DNA from: CBFDCQ01 sp965603355
Lineage (GTDB): Bacteria; Hydrogenedentota; CAZGCA01; CBFDCQ01
Assembly: GCA_965603355.1 (NCBI GenBank)
Contig: CBFDCQ010000019.1
Coordinates: 1 to 46,192, forward strand
DNA: 46,192 nt
Reading direction: 5' to 3'
Position 1 is the stretch's first letter. Every line of letters begins with the position of its first letter. A program made the position numbers and the translations under genes. Of this stretch, positions 8,848 to 16,602 are shown in pieces. The notes under the pieces were generated by a model that did not search any database, was not told the origin of the DNA, and worked only from the letters and a program-made list of their open reading frames with translations.

Positions 8848-10842
8848 ATGAAACACGAACCACCAGGACAACTGCAAACGGACGTCGAGCCGGACGTGAT
8901 CATGATGGTCTGCACGGCCGGGCACGTTGACCATGGCAAGACCAGCCTGGTGAAACTGCTGACCGGGTGCAACACCGACCGCCTGAAGGCGGAGCAGGAA
9001 CGCGGCTTGACGATCGAGCTCGGGTTCGCCCCGTGTCTCCTCGAGGGCAATATCTGCATCGGCATTGTCGATGTGCCCGGTCATGAGAAGTTCATCAAGA
9101 ACATGGTCGCGGGGGTGTCCGGCATTGACATGACGATACTGGTAATCGCGGCGGACGATGGCATAATGCCTCAGACGATCGAACATTTCCAGATCATGGG
9201 ACTGCTCGGCGTGCGTCACGGCATGGTAGCGTTGACGAAGACGGACCTGGCTTCCCCCGAACGTGTTCAGCAAGTTACCGACGACGTCCGCGCTTTTCTC
9301 AGCGGGACTTCCATGGAGAACGCTCCCATCTGCCCGGTTTCTTCCGAGACGCTGGACGGTTTCTCGGAGTTCTACGATGTTCTCGTCAAACACGCGGAGG
9401 GGCTCGTCAGAAAGCGCAGCTTCGGTATCTTCCGGATGCCGATCGAACGCGTCTTCCCCAAGAAGGGTTTCGGAACCGTCGTCATGGGCATTCCGGTCGA
9501 CGGCACAATCGAGGTAGGCGCGCAGGTCGAGCTTGTTCCGGGCGGCCAAAGGGGTAAGGTGCGGGGTATCCAGCGTTTCCTCAGAGATGCGTCCGAGGGC
9601 GGGTACGGGTCGTGTCTGGCGCTCAACGTTCCGGAGTTCAGAAAGAAGCCGCCGGTACGCGGGCAGGTTGTCTGCGAGCCCGGATACCTGAAACCGTCCC
9701 GCTACTTCCATGTCACAGTGAAGGTTGTGTCAAGCGTTGAGAAACCGTTGCGCAACAACGAGGAGATCAAGTTCCACACTGGAACCGTCGAGGAGAGCGG
9801 CAAGCTATACCTTCTCGAGGACAAGACGCTCGGTGCGGGTCAGACCGGTCTTGCTACGTTCGCGTTGACGCGACCTGTAGCTGCTGCCGCGCACGATAGG
9901 TTCATTGTCAGGCGTCCGTCTCCGGCGGCGACCGTAGCTGGAGGAAATATACTGGCGGTTTCATACGGTGAGGAACGTCCGCGCAATAAGCACGTTCTTG
10001 GCCGCGTAAAAGCGTACACAGATTTCATGGGCGGGGTGGATCCCACCAGCGCTGAGGGTTTGGACAGGAGGGTTGACTATTTCCTCGCGGAACAGTGTAA
10101 AACGGGCGGCACACTCAAGGACATATCCGTCGGCACACTCATCCCGCCGGACGTCGTCCAGGATCGCCTGCAGCGTCTCATAGACAAGGAAGAGGTTATG
10201 GCGCTGCAGGAAGATTACTACGTCCTCTCGACAGCCTACCAGTCTTGCATGAAGGATGTCGAGGCGCATTTGCAGAAGGTTGCCACGGTGGATAAGATCC
10301 TCAGTATCGGTGTCAGTGATCTCCGGGCACGTTTCGGCTTTCCTAACGCTTTGTGGGCGCGGATTGAGGAGGATCTGCAGCGCGACGGCCGAGTCACCGT
10401 GCGAGATGATAAGGTAGTCCTGCGGGATGCCGCCGCAGAGCTCGCGAGCGTCGACAGCGGCCTGATAGCCAGGATTCTCGACGTGTACGAGAAGACCGGG
10501 TTCCGCTCGCCCCGGCCGGAAGAGTTGCCGGACATGTTGAAGGCGCCGCAGGCCAAGGTCGACAAGCTGATGGAACATCTGTGTCACGAAGGGAAGCTGA
10601 TCAAGCTTTCGAAGAATGTCGTTTTGAGCTATAATCACTTTCAGAGGGCCCAGGATGCGGTTGTCGAGAGTATCAAGAAGAATGGCACGCTCGATTCGGC
10701 GGATTTCAAGCACGTTATCGGCTCGACGCGGAAATATGCGTTGGCAATACTCGATTTTCTCGACCTGCGTGGGGTAACTGTGCGTATTGGCAACAACAGA
10801 AAGTTGACCTCTGATTATCAGAAGAATCTTTTGGTGAAATGA
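8848..10842 (+). CDS. selB: Selenocysteine-specific elongation factor
   Basis: GTPase that carries Sec-tRNA(Sec) to the ribosome at UGA codons marked by a SECIS hairpin. GTPase motifs are AGHVDHGKTS (G1), ERGLTIELGF (G2), DVPGHEKF (G3) and TKTD (G4). EF-Tu-like domains 2 and 3 and a C-terminal block of winged helices follow, ending in NGTLDSADFKHVIGSTRKYA, the last SECIS-binding winged helix. The 664 aa are usual for SelB. The first 18 residues are unusual; initiation at ATG 8902 or 8905 (MMVCTAGHVDHGK) would look more typical, and neither site has a good ribosome site. Its stop overlaps the start of the CPTUK gene (ATGA). Confidence 0.96.
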   Translation: MKHEPPGQLQTDVEPDVIMMVCTAGHVDHGKTSLVKLLTGCNTDRLKAEQERGLTIELGFAPCLLEGNICIGIVDVPGHEKFIKNMVAGVSGIDMTILVIAADDGIMPQTIEHFQIMGLLGVRHGMVALTKTDLASPERVQQVTDDVRAFLSGTSMENAPICPVSSETLDGFSEFYDVLVKHAEGLVRKRSFGIFRMPIERVFPKKGFGTVVMGIPVDGTIEVGAQVELVPGGQRGKVRGIQRFLRDASEGGYGSCLALNVPEFRKKPPVRGQVVCEPGYLKPSRYFHVTVKVVSSVEKPLRNNEEIKFHTGTVEESGKLYLLEDKTLGAGQTGLATFALTRPVAAAAHDRFIVRRPSPAATVAGGNILAVSYGEERPRNKHVLGRVKAYTDFMGGVDPTSAEGLDRRVDYFLAEQCKTGGTLKDISVGTLIPPDVVQDRLQRLIDKEEVMALQEDYYVLSTAYQSCMKDVEAHLQKVATVDKILSIGVSDLRARFGFPNALWARIEEDLQRDGRVTVRDDKVVLRDAAAELASVDSGLIARILDVYEKTGFRSPRPEELPDMLKAPQAKVDKLMEHLCHEGKLIKLSKNVVLSYNHFQRAQDAVVESIKKNGTLDSADFKHVIGSTRKYALAILDFLDLRGVTVRIGNNRKLTSDYQKNLLVK

Positions 10843-11111
10843 AGAGACCCGTTGTTCAAAAAGTGCTCGCCGCGTGCGTATTGGTTGCTGCCCTGGCGCT
10901 CATACTCGTCAGCAGTGTGCGCGTCTACAAAGTATACGATGCGGACGCGGATGAGTGGGGTGAGGACGTACGCACGTTCCACAAGATCGGCGAGCGGGAA
11001 TTGGTCGAGGATGCTACGTTCACCGGCGTGATACGTGAGGGGGCCGAACTGCTGTCCACGTATGACCGGACTAAACCTAAGGTCAAACGGCTGTGCCCCA
11101 CTTGAAAGTAG
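10839..11111 (+). CDS. Small membrane-anchored selenoprotein ending CPTUK
   Basis: A 90-residue protein overlapping selB by 4 nt. One N-terminal transmembrane segment (VLAACVLVAALALILVSSV) is followed by a short charged extracytoplasmic part (FHKIGERELVEDATFTGVI). The frame meets TGA at 11103-11105 and then AAG and TAG. Read as Sec, it ends RLCPTUK: a C-x-x-U redox pair at the extreme C terminus with Sec at residue 89. Fourteen nt after the TGA lies the same hairpin type found after the Sec codons of the family proteins; here it lies past the TAG, so its conservation cannot come from protein sequence. The next gene encodes an Fe-S membrane protein, a plausible electron source. If TGA were a true stop the protein would end RLCPT. 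Confidence 0.75.
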
Positions 11112-11119
11112 GAATCCGG

Positions 11120-11136
11120 GCGGCCATGGCGGCTGC
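11120..11136 (+). promoter_or_regulatory. SECIS of the CPTUK gene (3' of the stop codon)
   Basis: GCGGCC-ATGGC-GGCTGC: a 6-bp stem with one G-T pair and a 5-nt loop, exactly 14 nt after the TGA. Stem sequence differs from the others, but spacing, stem length and the loop are the same. It is non-coding for this gene and lies just before the next one. Confidence 0.75.
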
Positions 11137-11148
11137 GAAAAAAACTGA

Positions 11149-11937
11149 ATGGTTACTGCAAGACGCATTGTCCAGACTATATCGCTGATACTGCTGCACA
11201 GTTCGTGGGGCCCTCAGCTTAAGTCGCTGTGCACGCCTGTGCTGAGCTGCCACTCGTGCATCCTGTCGTGGTTCGCGTGCCCGATCGGCGTGTTCGTTCA
11301 CTACTCCGGCTACCGCCTGTTCCCATTCCTGGCGGTTGGTACGGTTCTGCTGCTGGGCGTTGTATTCGGGCGATTGCTGTGCGGGTGGGCCTGTCCGTTC
11401 GGTTTCCTGCAGGATCTTCTGTACAAGATCAAGAGCCCGAAGGTATTCCTTCCAAAATGGACCGCGAAGACGAAGTACGTTATTCTGGTGGTGATGGTAT
11501 TTCTCCTGCCGTTCATGTTCGGCGAGCAGACGGCGTTTTCGTTCTGCAACTTCTGTCCTGCGTCGGCGATTCAGGTGACGATACCGAACCTGATCACAGG
11601 CGGGTTTCAGACGGTCAGTGCCGCGACCGTCGTGAAGCTGGGTATACTGGTCGGCGTGCTTGTGCTGGTGGTATTCAGCAGCCGGGCGTTCTGCAAGGTG
11701 TTCTGTCCGATCGGAGCGTTGCTTGCCCCGCTCAACTTCCTGAGCTTCTGGACGGTGAAAGTGCCTACCGATAACTGCGTCTCCTGCAAGAAGTGCAGCC
11801 GCGTATGCCCGACACGCGCCGAACCGGATTCCAGGATCGTCGAAGGAACCACCCCGAACCGCGCCCTCGAGTGCATAGTCTGCCACGATTGCCAACCGGT
11901 CTGCCCGCAGAAAGACGGAGAAGGCTCCGAAGAATAA
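11149..11937 (+). CDS. Membrane 4Fe-4S electron-transfer protein (NapH-like)
   Basis: A 262-aa polytopic membrane protein of the NapH/MauN/4Fe-4S-binding type. Cys motifs in the membrane part include CHSCILSWFACP, CGWACPFGF, CNFCPAS and CKVFCPIGALLAP. The C-terminal cytoplasmic part has ferredoxin clusters CVSCKKCSRVCP and CIVCHDCQPVCP. Such proteins move electrons between the quinone pool or cytoplasm and periplasmic acceptors. The ATG directly follows an in-frame TGA and lacks a clear ribosome site, so translation may be coupled to the gene before it. Its place after selB and the CPTUK protein suggests it reduces extracytoplasmic selenoproteins; this is inference. A terminator-like hairpin lies about 110 nt downstream. 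Confidence 0.85.
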   Translation: MVTARRIVQTISLILLHSSWGPQLKSLCTPVLSCHSCILSWFACPIGVFVHYSGYRLFPFLAVGTVLLLGVVFGRLLCGWACPFGFLQDLLYKIKSPKVFLPKWTAKTKYVILVVMVFLLPFMFGEQTAFSFCNFCPASAIQVTIPNLITGGFQTVSAATVVKLGILVGVLVLVVFSSRAFCKVFCPIGALLAPLNFLSFWTVKVPTDNCVSCKKCSRVCPTRAEPDSRIVEGTTPNRALECIVCHDCQPVCPQKDGEGSEE

Positions 11938-12043
11938 ACCCGTTTGACCTGTCAACGTGTGGCCCTCACTGATCCCCAATTTCCGAACGAGATCACTTTT
12001 CCACCTACAAGCGTCTTCTCTGCGGAAGTCCCATCGATCGTAG

Positions 12044-12064
12044 AGACGCCCCGGTGGGGCGTCT
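12044..12064 (+). terminator. Hairpin after the Fe-S membrane protein
   Basis: AGACGCCCC-GGT-GGGGCGTCT is a 9-bp perfect stem with a 3-nt loop, followed by GTCTTT. It probably ends the sel operon. Confidence 0.6.
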
Positions 12065-12075
12065 GTCTTTGGGAG

Positions 12076-12144
12076 GGCCGACCTCCGTGTCGGCCGCGGG
12101 CGGGTCTTAGATCCGCCCCTACGTGGCAGACAGGAATGTCTGCC
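12076..12144. repeat. Cluster of three intergenic palindromes
   Basis: Three hairpins in a row: GGCCGAC/GTCGGCC (12076-12095), GGGCGG/CCGCCC (12098-12118) and GGCAGACA-GGAA-TGTCTGCC (12125-12144). Compact palindrome clusters of this sort are typical of dispersed intergenic repeats. The 11938-12368 region has no gene that I can support. Confidence 0.6.
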
Positions 12145-12281
12145 CCACCATCAGAGAAGACGAGGCCGCCCAACGCGGCAACAATCACCAGCCATAAAGG
12201 CCCCGTCACGCGGGAGTTCGGGGCGTATTGCAGAACTGGGGATGAGTGAGCGTGTGGCCCTAGCCGGTTGAATAAACCCTC

Positions 12282-12310
12282 TTCCATTGGTGTATACAGT
12301 GTGGTAGAAT
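12282..12310 (+). promoter_or_regulatory. Promoter before the membrane-fused selenoprotein
   Basis: TTCCAT, 17 nt, TAGAAT, about 60 nt before the ATG at 12369. The -35 box is weak, but spacing and -10 match other promoters in the window. Confidence 0.45.
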
Positions 12311-12368
12311 AGCCCAGCGTTTCAAGACATAGGGGAGAAGACGTGATCCTGGCGTCCCGGAGGCACCG

Positions 12369-14717
12369 ATGCGACACGTTTCTCGAGCAAACCTTGTTCT
12401 GGGAGTTCCTGCCACCGCTCGATTCTGTTGTCGCTCATTTTGCGTTCCACTTGTGGCTTTCCTTCTTGGCTTTTCCTTTTGCGCGGCGGCTCCGTCCGAG
12501 GAAGGTGATGAGCCGACCAGGCACGTGTTCCGCCTGAAGTACAAGGAAGTTGATTTTTCCTTACAGGTTGACACCCCGCTTGAAGGCAACGAGGTATTTT
12601 TCGGAAGAGAGCCGAAATTCAGCGGACGCGATATTGTGCGCGGCCCTTTGCGGCGGTTCAGGCAGGCTGATATGGAGTTCATCGGTTTCGCCTGGGACAG
12701 CTCCGCCGGGAAACTGTATCTTGACCTGAACCGTAACCTCGACCTTACCGACGATCCCGACGGCATATTCGAGAGCAAGGATGGCTGGTTCAGGGACGTC
12801 CGGTTTGACATTGAACGGGGGTCGATGCGGATCCCCTGTATGATTGATTTGGCAATCAGGAGGACCTCTGGCGGATGGGTAAGCTGCGAAGCGTTTGTCC
12901 GATCCGTCTGGCAAGCCGAGATCGAACTGAACGGCAAAAAATGGTGGTTTGCCGTCCAGGACAACATGGACGGGGAAATAGATCTCCGGGACTGCGTTGT
13001 CTTCAGGAGTAGCGAAGAGAGCTTGACGAGCGTGCTTACGGACGGGCAAATAGATCTCCGGGACTACCTTGTCTTCAGGAGCAGCGAAGAGAGCTTGACG
13101 AGCGTGCTTAACGAGGTCCGGGCGAATTTGGCTCAGATACGTGCTTCCGAAATCCTAGAGGCTCCCGACAGCCTGCCGCTCATGCAGCGCCTCTCCTTCG
13201 ACGGTGCCAGTTACGATCTTGAACTAGGGTTCGAGTACGCGGAAGCGGGAACGGAACTCGTAGCCACGTTTACGGAGTCGGATATCCCCTTTGGCGAGTT
13301 GAGAATAGATGGGAAGTCCATCAAACGTTTAGTCCTTCAGAGACAAGATGAGAAAGGCGTGTCTTTTGTTGTTCTTGATGCGCCCGAAGCGAACGTCAAA
13401 GTGCCCGTAGGCAGCTATTTATCCCCCACGGTCTTCTTGGACGGTGGAGGTTCGACCGGGCTATTCTCCGCCTCTTCGCCTAAGGGAGTCTTGATTACCG
13501 AGGATAAACCCGCGATCTTGAAGGTAGGCGGACCGTTGACCCATCGTCTCACAGTGAACCCGCGCGGAAACCAACTGCAACTGTTGTTGTCTTATAAGTT
13601 GCTCGGTGCGGGCGGCGAAAGCTATGTGCCCTGTGAGCGGGCACGGGAGAGACCGCCGCAACTTGCCATCTATAAGGGTGACACGAAGATCGCCTCCGGC
13701 TCGTTCGAGTATGGGTGAGGCGGAATCTGCATGTACCCATGGCGGGTACCCTTGACGACCTTCGGGAATCTCAGGATCGTCGCATCCCAGGATATCGGTA
13801 CGCTGGGACCGCAGCAAAACACATCGGTCACCTATCACTGGAGCCTGGCCCGGAACCTGGCGTGGATATTGGCGCGGGTGATGTTGGTTCCGTTGCTGAT
13901 GCTCAAGCCGAACCGTACTTGGCGGGCGTGGCTGGTCCTCTTACCTGCGTTTCTCATAACGGGCTTCTTGTCGCTACTGGCTCGTTTTCTGTATGGCATG
14001 CCTGTATTCTTTGGAAATTTAGGCTTCCTGAGCTCAGTGCCGATGGGTTTAGGCGCACTGTGGCTCCTTTCTTATAAGGTGGAGGCACTGGGCGGGCGCA
14101 GGGGTTTCTTCACTGCAGCGGGCATCTTGACGGTCATGTGCGTTGTGAGTGGCGCTCTCTACGCCGGCGTGAACTCTTTTTCGCCGTACATGGTTGTGTG
14201 TGTGCTCGGAGCCCTGGCGGTGCTGCCTGCGATGGCCGCCGCACGCTTCCTATGTAGCGAACGTTACAGCGCCCCACGTTTCATGTCCTCGCTCTTGCTA
14301 TGTCTCATATTGATATTCACATGTCTGGCCACATCTTCTGTAGTGATCGGCCACATCATTCCATCGTCCGTGGTTGTGTGTGTGCTCGGAGCGTTGGCAG
14401 TGCTGCCGGCGATGGCCGCCGCACGTTTCTTCTGCCGCAAACATTACAGCGCCCTGCGTTTCATGCTCTTGCGTTTTCTACGGGTCATGTTGATATTCAC
14501 GTGTCTGGCCATACCTTTTGCAGTGGTCGGCCGCATCGCGGAGGATCCCTTGATACTGGGGATGATGCCTGCGGTCGGGGCTGGAATAGGGCTTGTCATG
14601 TACATTATCCTGCTGCCATTTATGCTCCTCACGTTCCTAAACAGTTTCTACCGCGCACGCTTTTATTCGATCTTCCGCTTCGAGAACCAGGAGGAGGAAG
14701 CCTGCAAGGAGGTGTAG
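12369..14717 (+). CDS. YGUGGxC-family selenoprotein fused to a multi-pass membrane domain
   Basis: Read through TGA 13716-13718 this is one 782-aa protein; otherwise it splits into two ORFs in the same frame. The start ATG follows GGAGG and a signal peptide (VPLVAFLLGFSFCAAA). Residues 35-449 are beta-rich, with the family features YLDLNRNLDLTDDPDG (an EF-hand-like Asp loop) and LAIYKGDTKIASGSFEYG, then U450-GGICMYPWRVP. Unlike its paralogs, which stop about 40 residues after Sec, it continues through a linker into about eight hydrophobic segments. Two internal tandem duplications are present (24 and 60 codons). The U-x-x-x-C pair would face the periplasm next to the membrane domain, which could pass electrons or anchor it. 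Function unknown. Confidence 0.8.
12969..13112 (+). repeat. 72-bp tandem duplication within the selenoprotein gene
   Basis: Units 12969-13040 and 13041-13112 are nearly identical and in frame, duplicating the residues IDLRDxxVFRSSEESLTSVL. Only a few substitutions separate them, so the duplication is recent. Confidence 0.85.
13733..13749 (+). promoter_or_regulatory. SECIS of the membrane-fused selenoprotein
   Basis: GTACCC-ATGGC-GGGTAC, 6-bp stem and 5-nt loop, exactly 14 nt after TGA 13716-13718. Compared with the common GTACTC/GAGTAC stem, both sides changed together (T to C, A to G), which preserves pairing. Confidence 0.85.
14191..14550 (+). repeat. 180-bp tandem duplication in the membrane domain
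   Basis: 14191-14370 and 14371-14550 are similar 60-codon units, each starting VVCVLGALAVLPAMAAARF. The second unit has diverged modestly. The membrane domain grew by duplicating a pair of transmembrane helices. Confidence 0.8.
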
Positions 14718-14765
14718 CCCGACGTCCCCTGGCAGCGAATTGCGCGTGATCTGGGCAACAGAGGG

Positions 14766-16121
14766 TTGGTCATGAGAAGATCTCCGTTGGGAATCTGTAT
14801 TCTGGTGGCCGCATTGGCTGTGCTCGGGTTATGCCTAATGGTGGCCGCTGAGGACTCAGACGCGTCGTCAATATCGGGCGTCATCCGCGATGCTAGAGGA
14901 AGGCCGGTTCAGGGCGCGCATGTCGAGGCGCGGCAGGGAGTAAACCCGTTTGAGGACGAACCAGGGTCACTCAAGATTGCCCAAGAGACAATCACAGGGG
15001 CTGACGGCAGTTATACGCTCGCACCGCTGCCCGCCGAACAGAGGATGCTGGTGCTGGTTAGTCATCCCGATTGGGCAATTGGCGGAGGCCGGGCGGAACC
15101 ACTGGAAGTAAGCGAGCACAGGACGGGTGTCGATTTCACCCTTGCTCATACGGTGACCGCGTCCGGTGTTGTCGTGGACGAGCGCATGAAGCCCATCGAA
15201 GGGGCGGTTGTTACCGTGAACGGCGTGAGGCACTTAGCTTACTATAACCGTCGGAAATACGCTCGTGCGAGCGATGCGGGCCTCACATTTATCCATGCCT
15301 TGTTCTACGGCGGCCTGGCCAAGACTGAGAGCGATGCCGATGGCCGCTTCACGTTTACGCACCTCCCGAAAGACACTGTAACATTGGGTGTCAAGGGGGA
15401 GAAGAAAGGATATGGGACGGACTATGCGTGGAACCGGGAGAGCCACGAGAAAGGACAGCGTCTTAGGATAGCAGGGGAGAAACAAGTACTCTGGTTCGGA
15501 GGGGAGTTTCCCTTGCCGTGCAATAACATCAGAATCGAGCTGAGAAAAGCTGGCACTATTAGCGGGCGTGTGCTTGACGATGCCACCGGGCAGCCGGTCG
15601 AAGGCGCTGTGGCACGGCTGCAAGGCACCATCGACAGTCCGTACCCAAGTGCACGCCGGCAGCATTTCCGGACCTCAACGCGTACTGATACCTCCGGTTC
15701 GTTTCGTATCGAAGATCTCCCTGCGAGTCATGTGCTGGTAGGCGTGGATAAGGGCAACCTCGTCGGCGAACCGCGGGAGGTTACCGTAGAGCCTGGCGAG
15801 GTGTACGACGGAGTCGATTTCAAGCTTGTGGCTGCCGGTGCAATAGAGGGAACCGCTTATGACGCGAGATCTGAGCGTGCCATTCCTGGCATGTTCGTTC
15901 AGTGCTCGAACGTACGCATCTGGGGTCGTATGCCAAACACGAGAACGGACGCGAAAGGAATCTACCGGATTGACGGTCTCTTTCCGGGAGAGTGGCAACT
16001 GAGCGCGAGCGGCTGGCGCTCCGCGGACTCACACGATCCGCTCGGTTGGGCCATGACGGTGATGGTCCGCAGCGGACAGACGACCCGTACCGATCTCTAT
16101 CTGGAAAAGAGGGAAGAGTAA
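14766..16121 (+). CDS. Exported carboxypeptidase-regulatory-like repeat protein
   Basis: 451 aa with a signal peptide (GICILVAALAVLGLCLMVAA). It has four or so carboxypeptidase-regulatory-like beta-sandwich repeats (SGVIRDARGRPVQGAHVEAR, SGVVVDERMKPIEGAVVTV, GRVLDDATGQPVEGAVARLQ, GTAYDARSERAIPGMFVQC). It has no catalytic domain or anchor. It lies 48 nt downstream of the membrane-fused selenoprotein and is probably co-transcribed with it. A periplasmic or surface structural role is likely but not shown. Confidence 0.8.
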   Translation: MVMRRSPLGICILVAALAVLGLCLMVAAEDSDASSISGVIRDARGRPVQGAHVEARQGVNPFEDEPGSLKIAQETITGADGSYTLAPLPAEQRMLVLVSHPDWAIGGGRAEPLEVSEHRTGVDFTLAHTVTASGVVVDERMKPIEGAVVTVNGVRHLAYYNRRKYARASDAGLTFIHALFYGGLAKTESDADGRFTFTHLPKDTVTLGVKGEKKGYGTDYAWNRESHEKGQRLRIAGEKQVLWFGGEFPLPCNNIRIELRKAGTISGRVLDDATGQPVEGAVARLQGTIDSPYPSARRQHFRTSTRTDTSGSFRIEDLPASHVLVGVDKGNLVGEPREVTVEPGEVYDGVDFKLVAAGAIEGTAYDARSERAIPGMFVQCSNVRIWGRMPNTRTDAKGIYRIDGLFPGEWQLSASGWRSADSHDPLGWAMTVMVRSGQTTRTDLYLEKREE

Positions 16122-16602
16122 GGTCGTCGAGGTGGAACTGGTGGTGCCATAGAGAACAACAGAACGCTCTCAAATCCAATCCCCTCAGTGAAGCCTTCCC
16201 GGCACGCGTCTGCGTCCGATTGATCGGGATGGACGCGGTGTTTACGGCGTTTCCGATGTCATTATCCGAACTACTGCCACATTTAGCGGTTCATTGAGGT
16301 GAGAATGATGTGAAAAGCCTTGGTGAATAAATACGGGTGTAGTACAATATTATAGTAGTGGAGGGGAGGAAAACCGTACAGAGCTGCTCGTGTTGGCTCC
16401 GGGTTTCGGGGTGAGACTCATGTTTCAGCAAGCCAAATATGTTCCCCTCGCCGGGCTCCTGACGTCGACTATCCAGATTCTTGCTTCGTCCGTGTTTTCC
16501 ACCCTCTCAAATGTTCAACGCAAGTTTGATCGCAATACCCCCCGTAATGTCATATATGTTTGGAAGACGACCAATGCTGATAACCGAGGGAGGTGAGGGG
16601 CA
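16122..16602 (+). other. Intergenic leader before the secretin-like repeat protein
   Basis: No gene is supported. A 68-codon open frame at 16390-16596 lacks a ribosome site and homology and is probably chance. The region holds a promoter (16320-16348) and a leader of about 250 nt before the ATG at 16603. Confidence 0.5.
16320..16348 (+). promoter_or_regulatory. Promoter of the secretin-like repeat protein operon
   Basis: TTGGTG, 17 nt, TACAAT in an AT-rich stretch, the only good sigma70-like match between 16122 and 16602. Confidence 0.55.

Noticed and set aside
13715..14749. Separate genes in other frames (13715-14077, 14300-14749) or an independent start at ATG 13731.
   Set aside because: The 13731 frame is the direct continuation of the selenoprotein, with conserved codons and the SECIS before it and no ribosome site; the others are shadows.
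16390..16596. 68-codon ORF in the leader before 16603.
   Set aside because: No ribosome site, no signal or domain, and a composition like intergenic DNA.
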